Shown: piece after piece, positions 1 to 11,200 of the stretch
Numbering within the stretch: the stretch's first letter is position 1
How the letters are laid out: each line of letters starts with the position of its first letter
The notes under the pieces: model-generated
The model's input: only the letters and a program-made list of their open reading frames with translations
What the model was told of the DNA's origin: nothing
Database searches by the model: none
DNA from: Idiomarina sp. UBA6142
GTDB lineage: Bacteria; Pseudomonadota; Gammaproteobacteria; Enterobacterales; Alteromonadaceae
NCBI GenBank assembly: GCA_002423905.1
Contig: DIVC01000033.1
Location: forward strand, 11,315-35,219
Reading direction: 5' to 3'
DNA length: 23,905 nt
Made by a program: the position numbers and the translations under genes

Positions 1-281
1 GTTGGCGCTTCGCTATTATTAGCAATCAAGGCAATCTCTGCGGCTTGCTCGACCATACCGGCATAAATTGCTGGCCGATAATGCGCGAATTCTATCTTGG
101 TAAAATCAGGCGCCATATACGGCAGCGTACTGGCTGCATAGAATGGGTTTGCTTGATTAAATTGAGCGGCAATTTGTTCGCTGGTTTGAGCGTCAGTGAT
201 TGGCTGGGTGGCTTGTTTGTCTGAACAGGCAGCCAGCGATAAGCTAGCGCCAACTGCAATTGCGATGAGACTCATGCGCAT
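1..281 (-). CDS. dcp: Peptidyl-dipeptidase (M3 family, Dcp-like) lipoprotein, N-terminal part
   Basis: Partial gene: only the first ~93 codons lie in the window; the zinc-binding HExxH region is beyond base 1. I read the start at an ATG preceded by an AAGGAG ribosome binding site 8 bases upstream. The product opens with a lipoprotein signal (hydrophobic stretch, then a lipobox ending SLAAC at about residue 20), so it should be anchored to a membrane facing the periplasm. After the signal, residues such as NPFYAASTLPYMAPDF and the following FAHYRPAIYAGM match the N-terminal start of Dcp-type M3 metallopeptidases, which remove C-terminal dipeptides from peptides. Several marine gammaproteobacteria carry lipoprotein versions; E. 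coli Dcp is not one. Family assignment is from memory of the N-terminal pattern and cannot be tested on catalytic residues here. It lies downstream of ykgJ on the same strand but has its own possible promoter. Confidence 0.75.
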   Translation of the reverse strand, partial: MRMSLIAIAVGASLSLAACSDKQATQPITDAQTSEQIAAQFNQANPFYAASTLPYMAPDFTKIEFAHYRPAIYAGMVEQAAEIALIANNSEAP

Positions 282-319
282 AATGGATTCTCCTTGGTGG
301 ATTTTTTATAACGTCCAAT

Positions 320-348
320 ACTCTACTCGCCCCAGACCTATGACTCAA
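320..348 (-). promoter_or_regulatory. Possible sigma-70 promoter for dcp
   Basis: On the minus strand TTGAGT (348-343) and TAGAGT (325-320) are 17 bases apart, each matching 4 of 6 consensus positions, about 40 bases ahead of the dcp start. The 115-base gap between ykgJ and dcp holds nothing else I recognise. Prediction only. Confidence 0.3.
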
Positions 349-396
349 GCGTCATTCGTGGCAGAAAGCAGACAATTTGGCCGATTTCACTGATGT

Positions 397-735
397 TTAA
401 GCAACTTCGATGACTGAAATCAAGGGTAACAAGCCGAACCGATTGCGCGCTTTATCACAGCTTGGGTTGCTGCCATCGACCGACATGGGAAATTCTCGAC
501 ACGGTGAGGGTCGATCAGCATAGATAGTACAACTGACGCTTTGCCCAATTTCGCCCTGCAACGCCACGCAGCGCGGTTGCTGTTGATTGGTACCCTGCAT
601 GCACAGCAAATGGGGATGAAATCCCGCTTCAGTGAGTTCACTGGGGACATAACCGTTGGGAGCACCCGTCGCTTCGCCCCAATAAAATGAGACTCGAAAT
701 GACGAGCAACAAGCACCACACGTCAAGCAGGCCAA
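397..735 (-). CDS. ykgJ: YkgJ-family cysteine-cluster (zinc/iron-chelating) protein
   Basis: Small cytosolic protein of 112 residues, of the YkgJ / CxxCxxCC family, thought to bind a metal ion; no reaction is established for the family. Visible family marks are the N-terminal CLTCGACC cluster, the FRVSFYWGE segment, a CMQGTNQQQPRC stretch, then CTIYADRPSPCREFP and a late Cys (SCDKAR). The start is a problem: no in-frame ATG exists upstream of the cysteine cluster before a stop at about 772, and the only sensible initiator is TTG at 735. That TTG, and the GGAG 11 bases before it that could act as ribosome binding site, both lie inside a 19-base remnant of a tRNA-Asp gene (732-750). The coding body itself looks intact. 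Transcription probably comes from the tRNA-type promoter at 801-829. Function unknown; family call is firm, start less so. Confidence 0.85.
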   Translation of the reverse strand: MACLTCGACCSSFRVSFYWGEATGAPNGYVPSELTEAGFHPHLLCMQGTNQQQPRCVALQGEIGQSVSCTIYADRPSPCREFPMSVDGSNPSCDKARNRFGLLPLISVIEVA

Positions 736-750
736 CTGAACTACCGCTCC
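732..750 (-). pseudogene. 5' remnant of a tRNA-Asp gene
   Basis: The minus strand reads GGAGCGGTAGTTCAGTTGG, which is the 5' acceptor strand and D-arm start of bacterial tRNA-Asp. The match ends at base 732; what follows is ykgJ coding sequence, with no D-loop end, GTC anticodon arm, T-arm or CCA. I did not find the 3' half downstream of ykgJ either. In E. coli tRNA-Asp (aspV) sits directly downstream of dnaQ in this orientation, so this is probably the same ancestral locus, truncated by deletion. An assembly misjoin at a repeated tRNA is the main alternative. Confidence 0.75.
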
Positions 751-763
751 GCATCTTCCAAAA

Positions 764-787
764 CAGGCCTAATGGTAAGGAGGCCTG
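764..787 (-). terminator. Terminator-like hairpin in the ykgJ leader
   Basis: On the minus strand CAGGCCT, a 10-base loop and AGGCCTG form a 7-bp perfect stem, followed directly by TTTTGG. The U tract is short. It lies between the promoter at 801-829 and the tRNA remnant. It could be a weak attenuator, or a processing hairpin in the old tRNA precursor leader. Confidence 0.35.
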
Positions 788-800
788 CAGTGCGGTGCGA

Positions 801-829
801 ATATTACGAGCGCGCCCGATTGCCGTCAA
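801..829 (-). promoter_or_regulatory. Strong tRNA-type sigma-70 promoter
   Basis: On the minus strand TTGACG (829-824), a 17-base spacer and TAATAT (806-801) form a near-consensus promoter. Upstream (830-860) is an A/T-rich stretch like an UP element (AATTATATATT and an A run). After the -10 box comes a GC-rich discriminator (TCGCACCGC), typical of stable-RNA genes under stringent control. It is placed 50 bases before the tRNA-Asp 5' end and, with the tRNA truncated, now points into ykgJ. Confidence 0.7.
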
Positions 830-877
830 CCTTTTTCTGCAATATATAATTCGTTTGCTTGAATTGTGACCAAAAGC

Positions 878-1573
878 CTAGTGCCAAAGCGCATCTTGAA
901 TGATTTTCAGGCGCTCTGCATGGGCTTGATGCTCGCTATCATTAGCCCGAATCACTCGGAGTTTGGGCTTATTAGTCAGTGCGGTCCAGCCGTTTGCGCT
1001 AGCGCCGGTTTGATTGGCATTATGGCTGGCTAAAGCTAATTTAGTTTGGCCACCGGTCATGGTTAAATAGACATCGGCTAATAATTCGGCATCCAACAAT
1101 GCGCCGTGAAAATTACGGTTCGCGTTATCAACACCGAAAGCGCGACACAACGCGTCCAAATTATTCTTCTGACCAGGGCGCAGGTCACGCGCTAGTTTCA
1201 ACGTGTCCAGTACTTGGCACAGGTCATGTGTCAAGGCGGCGTCAGCGCGCCACAATTTAAATTCATGATCGATAAAGCCAACATCAAATGCAGCGTTGTG
1301 GATCACTAACTCGGCACCTTCGATGAAATCGATGAATTTATCCGCAACCTGAGCAAATACTGGTTTGTCTTGCAAAAACTCATTGCTGATGCCGTGCACG
1401 GCAATGGCTTCTTGTTCGACCAAACGCTGCGGATTCAAATATACATGAAAGGTGTTGCCGGTGAGTTTACGCCCGATCAGCTCAACCGCGCCAATTTCGA
1501 TGATGCGATGGCCTTGCGCTGGGTCTAAACCAGTGGTTTCGGTATCAAGTACAATTTGACGATGATGATTCAT
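878..1573 (-). CDS. dnaQ: DNA polymerase III epsilon subunit, 3'-5' proofreading exonuclease
   Basis: Proofreading subunit of the replicative polymerase core, working with the alpha subunit. The 231-residue product (E. coli 243) has all DEDDh exonuclease residues: D10 and E12 in LDTETTG (Exo I), D97 in HNAAFD (Exo II), H156 and D161 in HGALLDAELLADVY (Exo III). A low-complexity linker near residue 180-200 leads to a C-terminal tail (RLKIIQDALW) that by family knowledge contacts the polymerase subunit. It diverges from rnhA with 80 bases between starts, the same arrangement as in E. coli. A tRNA-Asp remnant lies downstream, where E. coli has aspV. No clear terminator is visible after the stop. 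Confidence 0.97.
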   Translation of the reverse strand: MNHHRQIVLDTETTGLDPAQGHRIIEIGAVELIGRKLTGNTFHVYLNPQRLVEQEAIAVHGISNEFLQDKPVFAQVADKFIDFIEGAELVIHNAAFDVGFIDHEFKLWRADAALTHDLCQVLDTLKLARDLRPGQKNNLDALCRAFGVDNANRNFHGALLDAELLADVYLTMTGGQTKLALASHNANQTGASANGWTALTNKPKLRVIRANDSEHQAHAERLKIIQDALWH

Positions 1574-1653
1574 AGAGCGTTGTTCGACCGGCTGCGATGG
1601 TGTAGCTTATCTTCACCGATAACGTCAGATCATTCAACGGATAGTGCGCAAAA

Positions 1654-2127
1654 ATGCCAGAGAAAGTCGTACATATTTATACCGATGGCTCCTGCCTCGG
1701 CAATCCAGGGCCAGGTGGTTATGGCGTCATCATTGAGTATGGCTCAGTGCATAAAGAACTTGCCGCAGGTTTTCGCCTGACCACCAATAACCGTATGGAG
1801 TTGCTGGCTGTGATTGTCGGTTTAGAGGCGCTCAAACGCCCCTGCAGCGTAGTAGTCACCTCAGACAGCGAGTATATGCGTCAGGGTATCACCAATTGGA
1901 TCAAAGGTTGGCAGCGCAATGGCTGGCGTACCGCGGCTAAAAAACCAGTAAAAAATGCTGATTTATGGCAACGATTGCAGAGCGCTTCTGCGCCGCATAC
2001 GGTTCGCTGGGATTGGGTCAAAGGTCACGCAGGACACCCGCAGAATGAACGCTGTGATATTTTAGCACGACAAGCAGCAGAGCAATCACCACAGAGTATT
2101 GACCACGGCTATCAACCGACCAGTTAG
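1654..2127 (+). CDS. rnhA: Ribonuclease HI
   Basis: Cytosolic endonuclease cutting the RNA strand of RNA-DNA hybrids (R-loops, primers). The 157-residue length matches E. coli RNase HI (155). Catalytic acids are all present: D11 ([14 protein letters not shown]), E49 (NRMEL), D71 (TSDSEY) and D135 (NERCD), as is the flexible His loop (KGHAGH, H125/H128). The basic protrusion ([15 protein letters not shown]) marks it as the E. coli-type enzyme. It diverges from dnaQ and converges on the yafS-like gene, sharing 4 bases at the stop codons (TAG at 2125-2127 overlaps the minus-strand TAA at 2126-2124). Confidence 0.97.
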   Translation: MPEKVVHIYTDGSCLGNPGPGGYGVIIEYGSVHKELAAGFRLTTNNRMELLAVIVGLEALKRPCSVVVTSDSEYMRQGITNWIKGWQRNGWRTAAKKPVKNADLWQRLQSASAPHTVRWDWVKGHAGHPQNERCDILARQAAEQSPQSIDHGYQPTS

Positions 2128-2864
2128 TCCAACTTGGCGCCGTGGCTATTAGCAACCGGAAGACCAGCACCATGGGCGGTTTTTACGGTGCGCTTATGTC
2201 GTACTACAGTGAGTGGATAATGACGTTTGCGCGCCACCAGCAGGTACATACTGCCAAGCATAGGAATGGAGCGGCTAATGCGTAGTAACCCAGTGGTTGG
2301 GTTTGGTAGTGCATCAATGAGCAAACTCGGCGCAATAAATTCACTCGCGACCAACTCATAATTAAGCAATGCTAACCAATCGCTGACCCTTGCTCGGGTG
2401 AAATAGCGTCCATTCCACGGATAACTATCGATGCGGCCGGGCCAAATTCCAGTCAGCAACGCGGGGCTAAAGGGATTCATACCGACCAACAATAGGTAAC
2501 CATCGGCAATTAAACTATGTGTTGCTTCACGCAACAATTGATGCGGATCCGGGTCAAATTCTAGCTGATTGATAAGCAACACGGCATCAAGACTGTGCTC
2601 GGCGAATGGCCAATGATGCAGATCAATGATAACCTCGGCAGGTGCTTGGGTGTGCAGACTGAACTGGTGTTTCACCCGTAGTTCTGGCAACGGCATATCG
2701 GCCGCCAAAGCGCCAACACGGGCCAGATGATAGCCAAATATTTTGCTGCAATGGGGCGCTAAAGCCTGGCTAACTTGTTGGCGTAACCAAGAGCCGTGAG
2801 GCATTTGGCCCCAATGCTGCGGAGCCGCTGGAGCAAGCTGACGAATAGCCGGTTTAGTCATCAT
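2124..2864 (-). CDS. yafS: YafS-like SAM-dependent methyltransferase
   Basis: Predicted class I methyltransferase-fold protein of 246 residues. It resembles E. coli YafS: the segment [15 protein letters not shown], then a [17 protein letters not shown] stretch like methyltransferase motif II/III, and [22 protein letters not shown] like the post-motif region. The glycine-rich SAM-binding motif I is not recognisable, as in YafS itself, so the substrate and even activity are unknown. It sits between gloB (divergent) and rnhA (convergent), the same neighbourhood as in E. coli. Two ATG codons in tandem (2864 and 2861) could start it; neither has a good ribosome binding site. The gene name rests on recall of the E. 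coli protein plus context. Confidence 0.8.
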   Translation of the reverse strand: MMTKPAIRQLAPAAPQHWGQMPHGSWLRQQVSQALAPHCSKIFGYHLARVGALAADMPLPELRVKHQFSLHTQAPAEVIIDLHHWPFAEHSLDAVLLINQLEFDPDPHQLLREATHSLIADGYLLLVGMNPFSPALLTGIWPGRIDSYPWNGRYFTRARVSDWLALLNYELVASEFIAPSLLIDALPNPTTGLLRISRSIPMLGSMYLLVARKRHYPLTVVRHKRTVKTAHGAGLPVANSHGAKLD

Positions 2865-2912
2865 GATGATTTGCTACTCACTCAGTGGGTGAACCAATGC
2901 CAAGGGGTTTTC

Positions 2913-3629
2913 ATGTTTATAACTGCGCTATCTGCTTTTGATGATAACTATATTTGGGCCATTCAGCCAGCAGCCAATGCTAACCAGGTGATATTGGTCG
3001 ATCCTGGCGCGGCAGCGCCATGTCACCACTGGCTGAATCAGCACAACTATCAACTGGCAGCGATCTTAATCACTCATCATCACTGGGATCACACCGATGG
3101 CGTCAAACAACTGGTGCAGCAATGGAACTGTCCGGTATATGGTCCAGCAAATTCCTCGTTCACCGGCATCACCAAACCCCTGCATCACGGTGACTCAGTC
3201 GATTTACCCGAATTGAAACTTCAGTGGCAGGTCATTGCCACACCTGGACACACCTTAGACCATCTGAGTTACTTTGGGCATGGCACCCTATTCTGCGGTG
3301 ACACCCTGTTTTTAGCGGGTTGCGGGCGCATGTTTGAAGGGACGCCGGAACAATTTCACCAGTCTTTACGTTTGCTCGCGGAACTCCCCGCAGAAACACG
3401 CGTCTATGCTGCGCATGAATATAGTCTTGCTAATCTTCGTTTTGCCGCGGCAGCTATGCCCGGCAATGCTGCCGTAGCGGCTGCGCAAAAGCGTGTAGAG
3501 GGCTTGCGTGACCAAGGACTGCCGTCGTTGCCAACGACCTTGATCGAAGAGCGTGCGATCAATCCTTTTTTGCGCGCCGACTCGGTCTCAGAGTTCCATC
3601 GTTTACGACAGTGGAAAGACCGCTTTTAA
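2913..3629 (+). CDS. gloB: Hydroxyacylglutathione hydrolase (glyoxalase II)
   Basis: Second enzyme of methylglyoxal detoxification: it hydrolyses S-D-lactoylglutathione to D-lactate and glutathione. The metallo-beta-lactamase fold is clear: THHHWDH at residues 54-60 supplies the binuclear metal ligands, followed by TPGHTLDH, the GDTLF motif and AAHEYSLANLRF near the C-terminal substrate domain. I start it at the ATG at 2913, which has AAGGGG five bases upstream and gives the usual N-terminus (MFITALSAFDDNYIW, 238 residues; E. coli 251). A longer in-frame reading from 2796 would overlap the divergent yafS-like gene and adds no family-like sequence. Confidence 0.95.
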   Translation: MFITALSAFDDNYIWAIQPAANANQVILVDPGAAAPCHHWLNQHNYQLAAILITHHHWDHTDGVKQLVQQWNCPVYGPANSSFTGITKPLHHGDSVDLPELKLQWQVIATPGHTLDHLSYFGHGTLFCGDTLFLAGCGRMFEGTPEQFHQSLRLLAELPAETRVYAAHEYSLANLRFAAAAMPGNAAVAAAQKRVEGLRDQGLPSLPTTLIEERAINPFLRADSVSEFHRLRQWKDRF

Positions 3630-3688
3630 ACACGTAAACTGCACCAAATCCTGCCGTTTTGCAGTGACTACCGTATAGGAAATACTAC

Positions 3689-5332
3689 ATGATGAGATGG
3701 CTCATAATCGTCACCAGCCTAGGGTTGTTATCAGCCTGCCAACTAACCAGTGACAACCATGACGAAATTCCGGGCGACAGTCGCTATGCTGTTGCTAAAG
3801 TGGTCGATGATCTTGACACTGATGATCTTGGCACTGATGAACTCATCAATGACCACGATGCCTTAGCCGAGCTCGCGCCCGAACAACCTCTTGATGCTGA
3901 CCAAGCAGCTGCTCTTGAGCCACTCACACCGCAACAAGAAGCCGATCTATGGATGCGTATTCAACGTCAATTGACCTTTGCCGTCCCTGAGCAGCAACGG
4001 CTGATTTCGCAACGCAATTGGTACTTACGTAACCCTGCTTATATGGAACGGGTGGCAAAACGCGCAGCACCCTTTATGCATTTAATTGTGGAAGAAATCG
4101 AACGGCGGAATATGCCGCTGGAATTAGCCTTGTTGCCGATCGTCGAAAGTGCATTTGATCCGTTTGCCTACTCGCATGGTCGTGCGGCTGGTATCTGGCA
4201 ATTTATTCCAGGCACCGCGCGAAACTATGGGTTAGACATCAATTGGTGGTACGACGGCCGCCGCGATGTGCTGGCAAGTACGCATGCGGCGCTGGATTAT
4301 TTGGCTGCCTTACAAAAACGTTTTGATGGTGATTGGCTGCATGCCCTTGCTGCTTATAACTCCGGTGAAGGGCGGGTGGAACGCGCCATTCGGGCCAATG
4401 CCCGAGCGGGTAAAGCGACTGATTTTTGGTCGCTCGACTTACCCCGTGAAACCCGAGCCTATGTGCCTAAGTTACTGGCTTTAGCCGATATTTTGAAAAA
4501 CCACGAGAGCTACCAGTTCAGTTGGACTCCAATCAGCAATGAGCCGTACTTAGCGGTCATTGAGGTGGCTAGTCAAATTGACTTAGCCACAGCAGCGCAG
4601 CATGCAGGGCTGACCTTGAAACAACTGCACCATTACAATTCTGGCTATAACCGCTGGGCCACCGATCCACAAGGGCCGCATCGTTTGTTGTTGCCGCTTG
4701 AGCGGGCCGAACAGCTTCAGCAATGGCTGAGCACTGCCGATCACCGTGAATTTGTGCAGTGGTCTCGGCATCAAGTGAAAGCGGGTGAGAGTTTACTGGT
4801 CATTGCCAAGCACTATCACACCACCGTCGATGCCATTCGCAGCGCCAACGACATTCGTGGCAACTTAATTCGGGCCGGCGATTTTCTGCTCATCCCCGTC
4901 GCTACCCGCGATTTAGATGACTACAGTTTATCAGCCGATCAGCGCCTCGCCGCCACCCAAGCCACTGAGCGCGGGCAATTTAAAATGGAACACAAAGTGG
5001 TATCCGGTGATACCTTGTGGGATATCAGCCGCAAGTACAATGTGAATTTGCGTGCCTTAGCCAGCTGGAATGGTATGGCGCCTACCGACCCGTTGCGCCC
5101 GGGTAAACAACTGGTGGTGTGGTTACCGCAGCAACAAGCAGAACATGCCGTGATGCGCAGCATTCAATATCAAGTTAGGCCCGGCGACTCACTAGCTCGC
5201 ATTGCCAGTCGCTTTAACGTCACCATCACCGATATTGAAACCTGGAATCAGATTAGCCGCAGTAAATACCTGCAGCCAGGTCAGCGCTTGAAATTATATA
5301 TTGATGTAACGCGGATCAACTCACAGAGCTGA
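3689..5332 (+). CDS. mltD: Membrane-bound lytic murein transglycosylase D
   Basis: Lipoprotein enzyme that cleaves the glycan strands of peptidoglycan, leaving 1,6-anhydro ends, during wall turnover. It has a signal peptide with lipobox ending LLSAC (C17), an acidic linker (about 30-80), a GH23/SLT catalytic domain with the catalytic Glu E153 in PIVESAFDPFAYS and the AAYNSGEGRV motif near 221-230, and three LysM peptidoglycan-binding repeats (about 361-403, 434-479 and 493-538). Total length is 547 residues; E. coli MltD is shorter with two LysM repeats. AGGA lies 8 bases before the start. It follows gloB by 59 bases; E. coli also has mltD next to gloB. The linker carries a short tandem DNA repeat (3806-3835). 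Confidence 0.95.
   Translation: MMRWLIIVTSLGLLSACQLTSDNHDEIPGDSRYAVAKVVDDLDTDDLGTDELINDHDALAELAPEQPLDADQAAALEPLTPQQEADLWMRIQRQLTFAVPEQQRLISQRNWYLRNPAYMERVAKRAAPFMHLIVEEIERRNMPLELALLPIVESAFDPFAYSHGRAAGIWQFIPGTARNYGLDINWWYDGRRDVLASTHAALDYLAALQKRFDGDWLHALAAYNSGEGRVERAIRANARAGKATDFWSLDLPRETRAYVPKLLALADILKNHESYQFSWTPISNEPYLAVIEVASQIDLATAAQHAGLTLKQLHHYNSGYNRWATDPQGPHRLLLPLERAEQLQQWLSTADHREFVQWSRHQVKAGESLLVIAKHYHTTVDAIRSANDIRGNLIRAGDFLLIPVATRDLDDYSLSADQRLAATQATERGQFKMEHKVVSGDTLWDISRKYNVNLRALASWNGMAPTDPLRPGKQLVVWLPQQQAEHAVMRSIQYQVRPGDSLARIASRFNVTITDIETWNQISRSKYLQPGQRLKLYIDVTRINSQS
3806..3835 (+). repeat. 15-bp imperfect tandem duplication in mltD
   Basis: GATGATCTTGACACT (3806-3820) is followed directly by GATGATCTTGGCACT (3821-3835), 14 of 15 bases identical, then a partial third start GATGA. 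It is in frame and encodes the acidic DDLDT-DDLGT-DEL stretch of the linker after the lipid anchor. Confidence 0.8.
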
Positions 5333-5337
5333 TCCGC
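5311..5337. terminator. Inverted repeat between mltD and ligA ends, possible bidirectional terminator
   Basis: GCGGATCA (5311-5318) and TGATCCGC (5330-5337) form an 8-bp perfect stem with an 11-base loop, overlapping the mltD stop codon and lying 6 bases past the ligA stop. There is no T run on either side, so intrinsic termination is uncertain; the stem may only protect the 3' ends. Confidence 0.4.
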
Positions 5338-5343
5338 TGCGAC

Positions 5344-8239
<2,896 letters not shown>

Positions 8240-8257
8240 GTGAGGCTATCCATCGTT

Positions 8258-11200
8258 TTAGGACGCTTCTGTAAGCGCCACTGCTGCATCGATATCAACG
8301 GCCACTAGCCGCGACACGCCAGGTTCTTGCATGGTAACACCGGCCAAGTGCGAGGCCATCTCCATTGCCACCTTGTTGTGGCTAATGTAAATGAACTGAA
8401 CGCTCGCCGACATCTCTTCCACCAGCCGGCAAAAACGACCCACGTTGGCATCATCTAAAGGTGCATCCACTTCATCCAGTAAACAAAATGGTGCCGGATT
8501 CAACCGGAAAATTGCAAACACCAATGATAAAGCGGTCAACGCCTTTTCACCACCAGAAAGCAAATGAATTGTACTATTTTTCTTACCCGGAGGACGCGCC
8601 ATGATGGTCACTCCAGTTTCTAACAAATCCGCATCGGTTAAGTCTAAATAAGCACTACCGCCGCCGAATACTTTTGGAAACAGTTCCTGCAAACCTTCAT
8701 TGACTGCATCAAAGGTGGTTTTAAAGCGGGTACGGGTTTCTTTGTCGATCTTCCGAATAGCCCCTTCTAACGTCTCTAATGATGCCGACAAGTCAAGGTG
8801 TTGCTGATCCAAATACTGTTTCCGTTCGGCTAACACATCGGCTTCTTCAATAGCCGCTAAATTTATCGCGCCAAGCCTCGAAATAGCCCCTTGTAAGCGC
8901 TCCAACTCAGCCTGCCAGACTTTCTCGCTGGCGTCTTCCGGCAGGCTTTCTAGCACCGGTTTTAACGGCTGGTTCAGATCCTGTAGCACCGCCAATACCG
9001 TGCGGCTGCGCTCCTGCAGTGCCGCGAGCTCTAACTGCACACTCTGTACCTTATTACGAGCGCGCTCAAGCTGACTATCAACCGACTGAGCACCGCTGCT
9101 CAAATCACGTAATTGCTGCTCCAGCTCACTCAATTGATTACTCAGCTCGCGGCGCTGTTGTTCCACCTCGGCGCGTTGCTCCATGTGCTCGTGTAACTGC
9201 AACGCCAATAACTCTTGCTGTTCCTGTAATTCGACGTCAGGTTCGCGTAATTGTTCAAGCTGTTCGGTTAATTGTTGCACCTGTTGCTGACTGCGCTGCT
9301 GTAACGCTTGCAGTTGCTGCAGTTGCGCTTGACGTTGCTGACGTAGCTGCTGCAATTGTTGTAACTGCTGTTGCTGCTGCTGAAGCTGTTCACGCAGACT
9401 TTGACGTTGCTGTTGTAGTTCGATACGACGCTGCTGCCAACTGCCATCATCAGTACGTTGCTCGACCTGATGCTGAGCTTGATCAAGCTGCTGTTGCGCG
9501 ATTTGTAACTGCTCCGCCAAATGCTGCTGCTGTTCACGCACTGCTTGCTGGCGTTGTTGTACCTGTGTCAAACGCTGGTGTAACTGCTGCTGTTGTTGTT
9601 GCTGCCAACGTTGTTGCTGCACCAGTATCTGATGCTCAGCCTGCTGTTCATGCAACAGCGGTAATTGCTCTGCCAGTTGTTGTTGCAGCAGCTGCGCCTG
9701 CTCACACAGCTGCTGATGCTGCTGCTCCACGTCAGTCAGGGTATTATGCAGCTGCTCCAGCTCACGCTGACACTGCGTTAAGCTGGCTTGCTGGTGCAGT
9801 TCACTGTCATCGGCCACTATGGCAGCAGCTTGATAACCGCCAGCTGACCAAAGCTGTCCCTGCGCCGTGAGGACATAAGCCCAGCGGCCAGTTGCGAGTA
9901 AGTGCTGCGCGGCAGTTTGGTCGGCTGCCAAACCAATTTGCTGCAATAGTGGCCAGCTCTGCAGCGGTGGCGCAACCTGTTCGGCCAACGAGCCCATCAC
10001 CGCTGCTTCGGTAGTCAACAGCACCAAGCGGGCCCCTAAGTCCAGTGGCCAGCTTGGTGGATTTTCGGTAACCACCCAAGCGGATAACCAAGGTGCTAAG
10101 ATTTGTTCTGCGGCCAACTGCCAGTCGGCATTGACCTGCAACAGTTGGCGAATTTGTCCGCTACTGGCAAGATTCTGTTGCTGCAGCCACTGCGCTACCG
10201 CCAGCGGCCACTCATCAGCCTGACTGGCCGCTAATAGCTGTTGTAAGGAACTGATTCGGCCGAGCAATTGTTGCCGTTCAGTCTGCACACTATCACGCTG
10301 TTGTTGACACTGATCACGCTGCTGATGGAGCGCTGTTAGCTGCTGTTGGCACTGCTGAAACTGTTGCTCAGCGCGCTGCAGTGAAGCGCTGCTTATTTGC
10401 ACTGCGGTTGCCATCGCCGCGCTATCAAACTGCTGGCACTGTTGCTCCAGCTGCTGCAAATCGTCGGCAAGTGTGCGCTGTTCATCGTCACGCTGCTGCA
10501 ATTGCAGTTGGGTTTGTTGCTGCTGCAATTGCGCTTGCTGCAGCTCTTGTTGTGCCTGCTGCTGTTGCTGCAAAAAGTGCTGATAGTTATCTTGCCAAGC
10601 TTGATAATCCTGCTCCATTTGCTCAACCTGTGCAGCAACCAACTGACAATGTTGTTCAGCTGACTCATAGTCTGGTTGCAACTGCTGTTGCTGCCATGCT
10701 AATTGTTCAGCTTGCTGGCGGTCATCTTGTTCGGTATGCGCCAATTGGTCCAGTTCATGCTGCACTTGCTGCAGCCGCTGTTGACGCTGGCTCAATTGCT
10801 GCTGGCCCTGCTGCAGTTGCGCCTCAAACCGGGTGATATGGTTGCCCAACTGATAGTAGTGCTGTTGCACCTGATCTAGTTGTTGTTTTAAATCACCTAC
10901 TTGCTCCCGCAATTCAAGCGTGCCACGCTCGCTACCGCGCTGTTGTGCTTGCCATTTCTCTAATTCATTGTGATGTTCAGCCAATGTATTACGCAATTGT
11001 TGGGCGTGCTGTTCATGAGCTAGCCAACGCAGCGCCTGTAACTGTGCTTTATACTGCCGTTCCTGAGCTTTTAATTCTTTATAGCGCCGAGCTGCTGCTG
11101 CTTGGCGTACCAACTTATCGAGCTGACTGCCTAATTCCTGACGGACATCGTTTAGTCGATCGAGATTGTCGCGGGTATGTTGCATGCGGGTCTCGGTTTC

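Noticed and set aside
690..731. Continuation of tRNA-Asp-like bases (CCTGC..., TTTCGAGTC) into ykgJ
   Set aside because: The anticodon and T arms do not pair, there is no GTC anticodon in place, and the bases are explained by conserved YkgJ codons.
638..829. Minus-strand 63-codon frame overlapping the tRNA remnant and ykgJ
   Set aside because: Out of frame with ykgJ; its sequence is the leader and tRNA remnant read through, with no family resemblance.
9019..9870. Long plus-strand Ala/Val-rich open frame of 283 codons
   Set aside because: It lies opposite the Gln-rich part of smc; CTG/TTG triplet repeats read in shifted frames give GCx/GTx-type residues and few stops. No family features, no ribosome binding site.
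10381..10836. Plus-strand open frames including a poly-Leu reading
   Set aside because: Mirror readings of the CAG/CAA-rich smc coiled coil; low complexity explains the lack of stops.
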